Positions 53,540 through 61,512 of a DNA stretch of 64,000 nucleotides are shown in pieces. The first letter of the stretch is position 1; the number at the start of each line of letters is the position of its first letter. The notes under the pieces were generated by a model, which saw nothing but the letters and a program-made list of their open reading frames with translations, was not told where the DNA came from and did no database searches. The translations under genes were made by a program, and so were the position numbers. This DNA is from Streptomyces canus. GTDB taxonomy: Bacteria > Actinomycetota > Actinomycetes > Streptomycetales > Streptomycetaceae. The DNA lies in the NCBI RefSeq assembly GCF_030816965.1, contig NZ_JAUSYQ010000002.1, positions 2,170,001-2,234,000 on the forward strand. Reading direction: 5' to 3'.

Positions 53540-53943
53540 CGCACAGCCCGACGCGGCGCACGATCCTTCTCACGACGGGCGCGGCCGCGCTGACCGTCGG
53601 CTGCGGCGAGTACGGCAACGAGAACAGCGACTCCGGGTCCAGTTCGGTGGAGGCCGGCACCGAACTGGCGAAGACCAGTGAGATCCCGGTCGGCGGCGGG
53701 AAGATCTTCAAGGACGAGAAGGTCGTCGTCACCCAGCCGAAGGAGGGTGAGTTCAAAGCCTTCTCGGACATCTGCACCCACCAGGGCTGCCAGGTGACCA
53801 GCGTGTCCGGCGGCACCATCAACTGCCCCTGCCACGGCAGCAAGTTCAACATCACGGACGGCTCGGTGGCCAACCCGCCGGCCAACAAGCCGCTGCCCGA
53901 GAAGCAGATCAAGGTCAGTGGGGACTCGATCCAGCTCGGCTAG
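53536..53943 (+). CDS. Tat-exported Rieske [2Fe-2S] lipoprotein
   Basis: 135 residues. The N-terminus has twin arginines (TRRTILLTTG) and a lipobox-like LTVGC with Cys23, indicating Tat export and lipid anchoring. Rieske ligands are Cys80 and His82 in CTHQGC and Cys97 and His100 in CPCHGS; Cys85 and Cys99 form the usual disulfide. It partners the upstream haem-like membrane protein. Its stop codon forms a CTAG palindrome with the stop of the opposite gene. Confidence 0.9.
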   Translation: MTHSPTRRTILLTTGAAALTVGCGEYGNENSDSGSSSVEAGTELAKTSEIPVGGGKIFKDEKVVVTQPKEGEFKAFSDICTHQGCQVTSVSGGTINCPCHGSKFNITDGSVANPPANKPLPEKQIKVSGDSIQLG

Positions 53944-54959
53944 GCGTCCCAGAGCGCGCCGAGCGTCACCAGCTCGCTGCCGTATTCGATCCGGTCGGCC
54001 CACTCGACAGGCCAGGCGTCCGCCCCGAGGTGGGCGCCTGCGAAGGCGCCCGTCAGGCAGGCGATCGAGTCGGAGTCGCCGGAGCTGCACGCGGCCCGCC
54101 GCAGAGCCGTCAGCGGCTCGTCGGGGAACTGCAGGAAGCACAACAGTCCGGTCGCCAGGGCTTCTTCGGCGATCCAGCCCGCCCCGGTGGCCAGACACGG
54201 GTCATCCTCGGGCGAGGCGGTGCGCACGGCGTCGTCGAGCCGGTCCAGGATCGCCAAGCACTCGTCCCAGCCACGCGCGATGAACTGCCCAGGCGTCCGG
54301 TCCTGGCCGCGGGTCCACAGGTCGCCGAGCCAGCGCTCGTGGTACTGCCCCCGGTTCACCAGGGCGTACGACCGCAGCAGCCCGACCAGTTCGTCCGGCT
54401 CGGCTCCCTGTGTGAGCAGCCGTACGGCACGCGCGGTGAGGTCGGACGCGGCGAGCGCGGTCGGGTGCCCATGGGTGAGCGCGGACTGCAACTGGGCGGC
54501 GCCCGCGCGCTGTTCGTCACTGAGCCCGGGGACGAGTCCGACGGGTGCCACGCGCATGTTGGCGCCGCAGCCCTTGGAGTTGATCTGGCTCGCTTCCTGC
54601 CAGGGCAGTTGCTCGTTCTTGAGCAGAGAACAGGCCCGCAGGCAGGTGTTTCCCGGCGCCCTGTTGTTCTCCGGTGACTGATACCAGTCGACGAACTCCT
54701 CCCTCAGCGGCCGCTCCAGGTGCTCGGGCCCGAGCACTCCCCGGTCCATCGCCGCCCGCATTCCCCTCCCCAGCGCCAGCGTCATCTGCGTGTCGTCGCT
54801 GACGATCGCCGGGGTCCGCAGCTCCATCTCCCGCCAGGGCCCGCACTTGGCGAGGATCGACGGCACGTCGTTGAACTCGGTCGGGAAGCCGAGGGCGTCC
54901 CCGAGGGCGAGGCCGACGAGTGTTCCGGTGGCGGCGCGTTTGGTCAGGATCGTGGTCAT
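53940..54959 (-). CDS. ADP-ribosylglycohydrolase (DraG-like)
   Basis: 339 residues. Metal-binding acidic motifs typical of the family: VGLALGDALGFPTEF, IVSDDTQMT and SGDSDSIACLTGAFAGAHLG. It would remove ADP-ribose from protein or nucleic acid or hydrolyse an ADP-ribose derivative. The ATG overlaps the stop of the NrtR-type Nudix gene (ATGA), linking it to NAD/ADP-ribose metabolism. Confidence 0.9.
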   Translation of the reverse strand: MTTILTKRAATGTLVGLALGDALGFPTEFNDVPSILAKCGPWREMELRTPAIVSDDTQMTLALGRGMRAAMDRGVLGPEHLERPLREEFVDWYQSPENNRAPGNTCLRACSLLKNEQLPWQEASQINSKGCGANMRVAPVGLVPGLSDEQRAGAAQLQSALTHGHPTALAASDLTARAVRLLTQGAEPDELVGLLRSYALVNRGQYHERWLGDLWTRGQDRTPGQFIARGWDECLAILDRLDDAVRTASPEDDPCLATGAGWIAEEALATGLLCFLQFPDEPLTALRRAACSSGDSDSIACLTGAFAGAHLGADAWPVEWADRIEYGSELVTLGALWDA

Positions 54960-55711
54960 GCGGGGCGTCCTTCCGGGGACGGGCGGAGGAGAGGGGGGTG
55001 CAGGGCGGTGGCCGGTCCCGCGCGGTAGAGCGCGGCCGGTTTGCCGCGGCCGCCGGTCAGACGTGCGGCACCGGGGACGGCCTCGACGAAGCCGGGCGTG
55101 GCAAGCACCTTGCGGCGGAAGTTGGGCCGGTCGAGGGTGGTGCCCCACACGGCCTCGTACACCTGCTGGAGCTCGCCGAGGGTGAACTCGGGCGGGCAGA
55201 AGGCGGTGGCGAGGCAGGTGTACTCGAGCTTGGCCCCCACGAGTTCGTGGGCGTCGGCCAGGATGCGGTCGTGGTCGAAGGCGAGCGGCCCCGCCTTGTC
55301 GTACGGCACCCAGCGGGCCTCGGCCGCGTCGCTGTCGCCGTGCGGCTTGAGCGGAGCGAGATGGGGGTATCCCCGGACGGTGTCTGGGGGAGGGTCGGGG
55401 AGCAGCGCGGCGAACGCGACGGAGACGACCCGCATCCGGGGGTCGCGGTCGGGCTCGCTGTAGGTCCGCAGCTGCTCCAGATGCGGCCCGGAGACGTCCG
55501 ACAGCCCTGTCTCCTCGGCAAGTTCGCGCCGGGCCGCCGCCTCCGCGGACTCGTCCGGGTGCACGAACCCGCCGGGCAGCGCCCAGTGTCCGGCGTACGG
55601 CTCCTGCCCCCGCTCGACGAGCAGCGCGTGCAGGGCGCCTTCCGCGACGGTGAGGACGGCGAGGTCGACGGTGACGGCGAAGGGCTCGTAGGCGTACTTG
55701 TCGTAGTCCAC
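54956..55711 (-). CDS. nrtR: NrtR-type Nudix transcriptional regulator
   Basis: 251 residues. The Nudix box GGFVHPDES with ARRELAEETGL spans 48-70. The C-terminal winged-helix part has CPPEFTLGELQQVYEAVWG and DRPNFRRKVLATPGF, the arrangement of NrtR regulators that sense ADP-ribose and control NAD genes. The segment LLPDPPPDTVRGYPH is encoded by a GC-rich hairpin that looks like an in-frame small repeat insertion. A palindromic operator lies upstream and an ADP-ribosylglycohydrolase is coupled downstream. Confidence 0.85.
   Translation of the reverse strand: MDYDKYAYEPFAVTVDLAVLTVAEGALHALLVERGQEPYAGHWALPGGFVHPDESAEAAARRELAEETGLSDVSGPHLEQLRTYSEPDRDPRMRVVSVAFAALLPDPPPDTVRGYPHLAPLKPHGDSDAAEARWVPYDKAGPLAFDHDRILADAHELVGAKLEYTCLATAFCPPEFTLGELQQVYEAVWGTTLDRPNFRRKVLATPGFVEAVPGAARLTGGRGKPAALYRAGPATALHPPLLRPSPEGRPA
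55370..55391. repeat. Small hairpin repeat within nrtR coding sequence
   Basis: TCCCCGGAC and GTCTGGGGGA form a stem with GGT loop. From memory, similar GGTATCCCCGGAC-type palindromes recur in Streptomyces. Here it is in frame and encodes PDPPPDTVRG. Confidence 0.45.
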
Positions 55712-55739
55712 TCGCGCTCGCCCCCTTTATGGTCAGCAT

Positions 55740-55761
55740 GACTAATAGTCCTTACGACTAT
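55740..55761. promoter_or_regulatory. Candidate NrtR operator
   Basis: Two overlapping palindromes, GACTAATAGTC (55740-55750) and ATAGTC-CTTAC-GACTAT (55745-55761), lie 29-50 nt upstream of the nrtR start. Autoregulation is likely. Confidence 0.6.
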
Positions 55762-55789
55762 AAAGAGCGCGAGCGTGTTCCACAAGCCC

Positions 55790-56323
55790 CTAGAGGCGCC
55801 GCCCCAGGAAGGCGAGAAGCCGTGTCTCGGGCCGCGCGCGGGTCGGCACGGCGACCGGTTCGGCGAACCGCACACCCCGGTCCTCCTCCCCCACCACGCA
55901 CTGGGCGACGGACAGCAGTTCGGCCGCGAGGCCGTCCGGAATGGGCCACTGCCGTCCGCAGGCCCGGGCCACGTCCCACCCGTGCACGGTGATCTCGACG
56001 GCGCCGACGGCGGCCATCACCTGCACGTCCAGCGGCCGTTCACCCACCAGCACGTCCTCCGGTGGACCGGCGGCCCAGGCGCCGAGCACGGCACACGCGC
56101 GCGTGCGGAAGCCGCAGGCCCGGTCGGCGTACGGGATCAGCCCGATCCGCCCGCCGGTCAGCCCCTCGTACAGCGCGTCCAGGGAGTCGTCCAGATGACC
56201 CAGCAACTCCTCGAGATTCCACCCGGCACACGGTGTGGCCCTGCCGAGGCTCACGGCCTTCGTCCCCGCCACGCTGCCCAGCGAATAGGCGAGCGAGCGC
56301 TCCAGCAGCTCCCCCGCGCTCAT
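55790..56323 (-). CDS. TIGR03086/mycothiol-dependent maleylpyruvate isomerase-like (DinB fold)
   Basis: 177 residues. A helical bundle with CAGWNLEELLGHLDDSLDAL and GAVEITVHGWDVARACGRQWPIPD, the conserved metal-ligand histidines of the DinB_2/MDMPI superfamily. These enzymes often use mycothiol; the substrate is not known. The ATG overlaps a possible 56-aa ORF upstream (ATGA). Confidence 0.82.
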   Translation of the reverse strand: MSAGELLERSLAYSLGSVAGTKAVSLGRATPCAGWNLEELLGHLDDSLDALYEGLTGGRIGLIPYADRACGFRTRACAVLGAWAAGPPEDVLVGERPLDVQVMAAVGAVEITVHGWDVARACGRQWPIPDGLAAELLSVAQCVVGEEDRGVRFAEPVAVPTRARPETRLLAFLGRRL

Positions 56324-56490
56324 GACAACACCTCCGCCAGAACGCCCCAGCAGCCCCTCAGCGGCCCCACAGGGGTCTCCTGGGCCCGCCGGGACCCGCC
56401 GGGCCGCGAAGGCCGCACAGAGCCCTCCAGCACTGCCTGACACGCCTCATCGCGGATCCCGGTCCTCGCGTCCATGCCCACTCCGTCCAT
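56320..56490 (-). CDS. Possible 56-aa small protein coupled to the DinB-fold gene
   Basis: ATG at 56490 is preceded by GGAGGGAG, and the stop overlaps the next ATG as ATGA. The peptide starts MDGVGMDARTGIRDEACQAV; no domain. The RBS and coupling favour a real gene, but the sequence is Arg/Gly/Pro-rich, so it could be chance. Confidence 0.4.
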   Translation of the reverse strand: MDGVGMDARTGIRDEACQAVLEGSVRPSRPGGSRRAQETPVGPLRGCWGVLAEVLS

Positions 56491-56596
56491 CCCCGCTCCC
56501 TCCGTCACGGATACAGACCGCGGGGAGGGCGAAAACGCATCGGCCGGCCCGGGAGACTTCCGGAACCGGCCGCACGCGCGTGTGTGTCCGTGGGGA

Positions 56597-57739
56597 CTAC
56601 AGGTCGACTTCCTTCATCAGCATGCCGACCTCGGTGTTGGACAGCCGCCGCAGCCAGCCCGACTTCTGGTCGCCCAGGGTGATGGGGCCGAAGGCGACCC
56701 GCACCAGCTTGTCGACCGGGAAGCCCGCCTCGGCGAGCATACGGCGGACGATGTGCTTGCGGCCCTCGTGGAGGGTGACCTCGACGAGGTAGTTCTTGCC
56801 GGTCTGCTCCACGACCCGGAAGTGGTCCGCCTTCGCGTACCCGTCCTCCAGCTGGATGCCGTCCTTGAGCTGCTTGCCCAGGTCGCGCGGGATCGGGCCC
56901 ACGATGTGCGCGAGGTAGACCTTCTTCACGCCGTACTTGGGGTGGGTCAGCCGGTGGGCCAGCTCGCCGTGGTTGGTGAGCAGGATGACGCCCTCGGTCT
57001 CGGTGTCGAGCCGCCCCACGTGGAAGAGCCGCGTCTCACGGTTGGTGACGTAGTCCCCGAGGCACTGCCGGCCCTCGTTGTCCTCCATCGTCGAGACGAC
57101 ACCTGCGGGCTTGTTCAGCGAGAAGAACTGGTACGACTGCGTCGCCACCGTCAGGCCGTCGACCCTGACCTCGTCCTTCTCCGGGTCGACCCGCTTGCCC
57201 TGCTCCAGGACGATCTCGCCGTTGACCTCGACCCGCGCCTGCTCGATGAGCTCCTCGCAGGCCCGGCGGGAGCCGTAGCCCGCGCGCGCGAGGATCTTCT
57301 GCAGCCGCTCGCCCTCCTGCTCGGCGCCCGGGAAGGTCTTCGGCGGCTTCACGTCCTTCTTGCCGGCGTACCGCTCACGGTTGCGCTCCTCGGCCCGCGC
57401 CTCGTACTCGCGGGAGGTCGCCGGCACCGAACGGCCGCGCCCGGTGTTCTGGCCCTGCTTCGGCCCGCCCTTGGCACCGCCGCGCGCGGAGGCACCGCGC
57501 CCGGTCTTCGGTCCGTCGTGGGTGCCGCCGGGGCCCACGTCGTAGCGCCGCTCCTCGGGGCGGGGGTTCTTCGGCCGGCCGCCCTGCTTGTCGTCGCGGT
57601 CGTTCCCGGCCCCGCGGAAGTTACCGCGGCCACCGCCGCTCCCCCCGCGGCCACCGCTGCTCCCGCCGCGGCCGCCGCTGTTGCCACCACGGCTCCCGCC
57701 GTTGTTTCCGCTGCTGTTCCTGCCGCTGCTGCTTCGCAT
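56597..57739 (-). CDS. rluB: 23S rRNA pseudouridine synthase RluB type with long RGG-rich N-terminus
   Basis: 380 residues. The first about 125 residues are low-complexity Gly/Arg/Ser/Asn. An S4 domain follows (RLQKILARAGYGSRRACEELI), then the RsuA/RluB catalytic domain with the nucleophile aspartate in HVGRLDTETEGVILLTNHGEL. The RGG-like tail probably aids RNA binding. The start overlaps the scpB stop (TGATG). Confidence 0.93.
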   Translation of the reverse strand: MRSSSGRNSSGNNGGSRGGNSGGRGGSSGGRGGSGGGRGNFRGAGNDRDDKQGGRPKNPRPEERRYDVGPGGTHDGPKTGRGASARGGAKGGPKQGQNTGRGRSVPATSREYEARAEERNRERYAGKKDVKPPKTFPGAEQEGERLQKILARAGYGSRRACEELIEQARVEVNGEIVLEQGKRVDPEKDEVRVDGLTVATQSYQFFSLNKPAGVVSTMEDNEGRQCLGDYVTNRETRLFHVGRLDTETEGVILLTNHGELAHRLTHPKYGVKKVYLAHIVGPIPRDLGKQLKDGIQLEDGYAKADHFRVVEQTGKNYLVEVTLHEGRKHIVRRMLAEAGFPVDKLVRVAFGPITLGDQKSGWLRRLSNTEVGMLMKEVDL

Positions 57740-58392
57740 CAAAGTTCCGTCTTGTCGTCTGCGTCCTCGGAATCCGGGGCGTCCGGATCGAACGACGGTA
57801 CGGCTTCCTGTGTCTCGGCCTCGATCGCCTCCGCCTCCGGGAGGAAGGGCGCGAGCTCCGGGAGCTCGTCCAGACCGCGCAGGCCCATCCGCTCCAGAAA
57901 GTAGTTCGTCGTCACGTACAGGATCGCACCTGTTTCGGGTTCCGTGCCCGCCTCCGCGACCAGACCCCGCTGGAGCAGGGTGCGCATCACCCCGTCACAG
58001 TTCACTCCGCGCACCGCGGAGACCCGGCTGCGGCTGACCGGCTGGCGGTACGCGACCACCGCCAGCGTCTCCAGCGCCGCCTGGGTGAGCCGGGCCTGCT
58101 GGCCGTCCAGGACGAACCGCTCCACGGCCGCGGCGTACTCGGCGCGGGTGTAGAAACGCCAGCCGCCGGCGACGTACCGCAACTCGAAACCGCGCCGCTG
58201 CACGGTGTAGTCGTCGGCCAGCTCCCTGAGCGCCTTGGCGATCTGCCGCTTGGGCCGCTCCAGGATCTTCGACAGGTGCTCCTCGGTCGCGGGCTCGTCC
58301 ACGACCATCAGGACGGCCTCCAGCGCCGGCTTCAGATCGAGGTCGGCGACGCCCGGCGGCCCCGCCGGCAGCTCGGTGGTCTCCTCGCTCAC
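57739..58392 (-). CDS. scpB: Segregation and condensation protein ScpB
   Basis: 217 residues, GTG start overlapping the scpA stop (GTGA). The winged-helix pair is ALEAVLMVVDEPATEEHLSKI and QARLTQAALETLAVVAYRQPVSRSRVSAVRGVN with LLQRGLVAEAG, the ScpB signature. An acidic C-terminal tail follows. It forms the kleisin complex with ScpA and SMC. Confidence 0.95.
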   Translation of the reverse strand: MSEETTELPAGPPGVADLDLKPALEAVLMVVDEPATEEHLSKILERPKRQIAKALRELADDYTVQRRGFELRYVAGGWRFYTRAEYAAAVERFVLDGQQARLTQAALETLAVVAYRQPVSRSRVSAVRGVNCDGVMRTLLQRGLVAEAGTEPETGAILYVTTNYFLERMGLRGLDELPELAPFLPEAEAIEAETQEAVPSFDPDAPDSEDADDKTEL

Positions 58393-59402
58393 GCCTTGTC
58401 CTCCTTGGGCGGCTCGGGCGGTCGGTCGAACTCGTCCGTCACCACCGGTTCGGTCTCCCCCGCACCGCCGGTCCACCGCACGACCAGCTCCCCGAGCGCG
58501 GTCTCCTGGTCCAGCGCCACGGCCTTCTCGCGATACAGCTCCAGCAGCGCCAGAAAGCGCGCCACGACGGTCAGGGTGCCGTCGGCATCCTCCACCAGCA
58601 GACGGAAGCTGGCCTCACCGAGCTCCCTGAGCCGCGCGACCACGATCCCCGCCTGCTCCTGGACGCTCACCAGGGGCGCGTGGATGTGATCGACGTACAC
58701 CTGGGGCTTGGGCCTGGGCTGCATCGCCTTCACGGCGAGCTTCGCGAATCCCTCCGCCCCGATGCTGATGACGACCTCGGGCAGCAGCTCGGCGTGGTGC
58801 GGTTCCAGTCCGACGGTACGGGGGTAACGCCGGGCCTCCTCGTCGAGACGCCGGTTGAAGATGTCGGCGATCTGCTTGTACGCGCGGTACTGCAGCAGCC
58901 GTGCGAAGAGCAGGTCCCGCGCTTCGAGGAGTGCCAGGTCGGCCTCGTCCTCCACCTGCGCGGCCGGCAGCAGCCGAGCCGCCTTGAGGTCGAGGAGAGT
59001 GGCGGCGACGACGAGGAACTCGGTCGTCTCGTCGAGATCCCAGTCCGGACCCATGGCGCGGATGTACGCCATGAACTCGTCGGTGACCTTGGAGAGCGCC
59101 ACCTCGGTGACGTCGAGCTTGTGCTTCGAGATCAGCTGGAGCAGCAGATCGAAGGGCCCCTCGAAGTTGGCCAGCCGAACTTTGAAGACACCGTCAAAGG
59201 CCTCTTCCCGCTCGCCGGTCCCGGCCGGAGCCTCGGCCTCGGCGACCTGCTCACTCTCCGCCTCGACCGGCTCGCTGTCCACCTCAGCCGGCTCGCTGTC
59301 CACCTCAACCGGTGAGGCGACCGGCTCGGCTCCCGGCCCCCGGCCGAGCACACGCCGACGGCCGGCGGAGCCGCCGGGCACGGGAACGTCGTTCGAGGTC
59401 AT
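58389..59402 (-). CDS. scpA: Segregation and condensation protein ScpA (kleisin)
   Basis: 337 residues. A Val/Glu/Ser/Pro-rich N-terminal extension of about 70 residues with repeats, then the kleisin N-domain VRLANFEGPFDLLLQLISKHKLDVTEV, and a C-terminal winged helix with LTVVARFLALLELYREKAVALDQE. It bridges SMC heads. It lies 18 nt after the ribbon-helix-helix gene and overlaps scpB. Confidence 0.95.
   Translation of the reverse strand: MTSNDVPVPGGSAGRRRVLGRGPGAEPVASPVEVDSEPAEVDSEPVEAESEQVAEAEAPAGTGEREEAFDGVFKVRLANFEGPFDLLLQLISKHKLDVTEVALSKVTDEFMAYIRAMGPDWDLDETTEFLVVAATLLDLKAARLLPAAQVEDEADLALLEARDLLFARLLQYRAYKQIADIFNRRLDEEARRYPRTVGLEPHHAELLPEVVISIGAEGFAKLAVKAMQPRPKPQVYVDHIHAPLVSVQEQAGIVVARLRELGEASFRLLVEDADGTLTVVARFLALLELYREKAVALDQETALGELVVRWTGGAGETEPVVTDEFDRPPEPPKEDKA
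59250..59312. repeat. 21-bp tandem repeat in scpA
   Basis: Three tandem 21-bp units, the last two differing by one base, encode the EVDSEPVEAESEQ-type repeats of the N-terminal extension. Confidence 0.75.
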
Positions 59403-59420
59403 AGCCCCCGCAGGCTACCG

Positions 59421-59975
59421 CTACCGCCCACGCAGCCGGCGGACGAGAATACTCGCGTCCCCACGGGACTCCAGATCCGCCAGCACCACGGCGACCGCCT
59501 CCCGCACGATCCGACCGCGGTCCACCGCGAGCCCGTGCTCACCCCGGAGCACCAGACGCGCGTGCTCCAGATCCATGAGCTCCTCGGCGGACACGTACAC
59601 GGTGATCTTCTCGTCGTGCCGTTCCCGCCCGCTGGGACGCCGGGAGGGAGAGCGACCGCGCTTGCCGCGCTGCTGGCCACCGGAGGCCTGGGCAGAACCT
59701 TCCTGCGCCTCCTGACGTGGCCCGGAGCGCTCCGCGGTGGCGGCCCGGCTACGGGACTCGCCCGCCTCGGCGTCGGCCGCGACGTGCTCCGCCCCGTCGC
59801 CGTCCCCGCCCTGCGCGGGCACGGACTGCGGCGCGTCCTCGGCCGCCGCCCCGTCCGGCTCCCCCGCGGGAGCCGGCACCCGGGCCTCGCCGTTGGTCCC
59901 CCGCCGGGGAGTGGACGCCTGGAGCGCCATCCCCCCTGTCGTACGGAACAGTTCGTCGGCCCCCGGCAGACTCAC
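59421..59975 (-). CDS. Ribbon-helix-helix-type protein between parA and scpA
   Basis: 184 residues from the GTG of VSLPGADELF, whose GTGA overlaps the parA stop; a GTG four codons upstream is possible. The first about 115 residues are disordered Ala/Gly/Glu/Arg. The C-terminal domain HDEKITVYVSAEELMDLEHAR, then DRGRIVREAVAVVLADLES, has the strand-helix-helix layout of RHH DNA-binding proteins. Its position suggests a centromere-binding or adaptor partner for the ParA homologue. Confidence 0.75.
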   Translation of the reverse strand: MSLPGADELFRTTGGMALQASTPRRGTNGEARVPAPAGEPDGAAAEDAPQSVPAQGGDGDGAEHVAADAEAGESRSRAATAERSGPRQEAQEGSAQASGGQQRGKRGRSPSRRPSGRERHDEKITVYVSAEELMDLEHARLVLRGEHGLAVDRGRIVREAVAVVLADLESRGDASILVRRLRGR

Positions 59976-61141
59976 TCGGCGTGACACCGGGCGAGCACCT
60001 CCCTGGCGAGCTGGCGATAGGCGGCGGCACCGACGGAGTTGGAGGCGTAGGTGGTGATCGGCTCACCGGCGACCGTGGTCTCCGGGAAGCGGACCGTGCG
60101 CCCGATGACCGTGTGGTAGACGTGATCGTCGAACGCCTCGACTACGCGCGCGAGCACTTCACGGCTGTGCACGGTGCGCGAGTCGTACATCGTGGCGAGG
60201 ATCCCGTCGAGCTCCAGGTCCGGGTTGAGCCGCTCCTGGACCTTCTCGATGGTCTCCGTCAGCAGTGCGACACCACGCAGGGCGAAGAACTCGCACTCCA
60301 GAGGGACTATCACCTTGTGCGCGGCCGTCAGGGCGTTGACCGTGAGGAGGCCGAGCGAGGGCTGACAGTCGATCACGATGTAGTCGTAGTCGGCCATGAG
60401 CGGCTTCAGGGCACGCTGCAATGTCGACTCGCGGGCGACCTCGGAGACCAGCTGGACCTCCGCCGCCGACAAGTCGATATTGCTCGGCAGCAGGTCCATG
60501 TTGGGGACCGCGGTCTTCAGCAGGACCTCGTCGGCCGCCATGCCCCGCTCCATGAGCAGGTTGTAGACGGTGAGGTCGAGCTCCATCGGGTTGACACCGA
60601 GACCCACCGACAGCGCGCCCTGCGGGTCGAAGTCCACGAGCAGCACACGCCGGCCGTACTCCGCGAGCGCGGCACCCAGGTTGATGGTCGACGTCGTCTT
60701 GCCGACGCCGCCCTTCTGGTTGCACATCGCGATGATCTTCGCGGGGCCGTGGTCGGTCAGCGGGCCCGGGATCGGGAAGTACGGCAGCGGCCGCCCCGTC
60801 GGTCCCACGCGCTCACGGCGCTGTCGGGCCGCGTCGGGCGCGAGCGTGGCCGCGTACTCCGGATCCGGCTCGTACTCGGCGTCGGGGTCGTAGAAGTGCC
60901 CCTCGGGCAGTTCGTCGTAGTCGGCGAAGTGGTTGTGGGGCGCGCCACTTCCGTCGCCGGCCATGGCGTTCACGTGATGGCCATCCATGCTCTGGTGTGC
61001 TGTCCGCACGGTCGGCGGACTCTGACGGGCTGCGAAGGTGCGCACCGCGACGGAGCCGACAGCCTCGAACCCCGCGGGGCTCTGGGCCCCGGCAGGCATT
61101 CCTGGTTGACCACCCCCGGGAGAAAATGTCGACTCATTCAC
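59972..61141 (-). CDS. ParA/Soj-family ATPase, orphan (sporulation/partition-like)
   Basis: 389 residues, GTG start (VNESTFSPGGG) with GGAGG 10 nt upstream. An N-terminal extension of about 135 residues precedes the Walker A KGGVGKTTSTINLG, A' VLLVDFDPQGALSVGLGVN and B YDYIVIDCQPSLGLLTVNAL motifs. It is not next to a parB gene or oriC; it heads the RHH-scpA-scpB-rluB operon. By synteny it is the SCO1772 type, from memory. It may organise chromosome or condensin loading. Confidence 0.92.
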   Translation of the reverse strand: MNESTFSPGGGQPGMPAGAQSPAGFEAVGSVAVRTFAARQSPPTVRTAHQSMDGHHVNAMAGDGSGAPHNHFADYDELPEGHFYDPDAEYEPDPEYAATLAPDAARQRRERVGPTGRPLPYFPIPGPLTDHGPAKIIAMCNQKGGVGKTTSTINLGAALAEYGRRVLLVDFDPQGALSVGLGVNPMELDLTVYNLLMERGMAADEVLLKTAVPNMDLLPSNIDLSAAEVQLVSEVARESTLQRALKPLMADYDYIVIDCQPSLGLLTVNALTAAHKVIVPLECEFFALRGVALLTETIEKVQERLNPDLELDGILATMYDSRTVHSREVLARVVEAFDDHVYHTVIGRTVRFPETTVAGEPITTYASNSVGAAAYRQLAREVLARCHAE

Positions 61142-61214
61142 AAGTCGTCTTACCTCCTTGGAGACCAGGAAACTTCTAGACAAGGTCAGCGTGGCACCAT
61201 GCCGACGGTTGGCG

Positions 61215-61244
61215 ACTCTATGGCGTGTCGGGTGTTCACAGCAA
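61215..61244 (-). promoter_or_regulatory. Candidate promoter of parA-like operon
   Basis: TTGCTG (61239-61244) and TAGAGT (61215-61220) on the minus strand with 18-bp spacing, about 75 nt upstream of the GTG start. Confidence 0.4.
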
Positions 61245-61404
61245 CACAATCCACCGGACCCGGCAGGATGTGTCGGCAATGAAACATCCCGCTGTCAAGG
61301 GCGTACGGCAGTCGCACGGCAGGTTTCGCCGGTGTACGAATCGGTTCAAGGGTTACGTTCGACGCGAGTTGACCGAGAGTCGCAAAGTGACCATACACAC
61401 ATCC

Positions 61405-61433
61405 GGCCGGACCTTGTGGGGCAAGGTCCGGCC
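61405..61433 (-). terminator. Terminator of ald
   Basis: GGCCGGACCTTG and CAAGGTCCGGCC form a perfect 12-bp stem with loop TGGGG, about 80 nt beyond the ald stop. Confidence 0.75.
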
Positions 61434-61512
61434 GCATGTGCCTCGTTGACGCGCCTTGTTGACGTATCGCCTTCACGAAAAGGTGACTTAGCTATCCAGG
61501 CAGGTCACAGCC

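Larger units (their letters stand above)
61142..61512. other. 371-bp gap between parA-like gene and ald
   Basis: It contains the parA-like promoter candidate (61215-61244) and the ald terminator (61405-61433). I searched by eye for a parS-like TGTTTCACGTGAAAC site and found none. Confidence 0.6.

Noticed and set aside
61142..61512. parS site or origin-like region by the parA-like gene
   Set aside because: No TGTTTCACGTGAAAC-type palindrome and no DnaA boxes were seen; ATGTTTCATTG is only a partial match.
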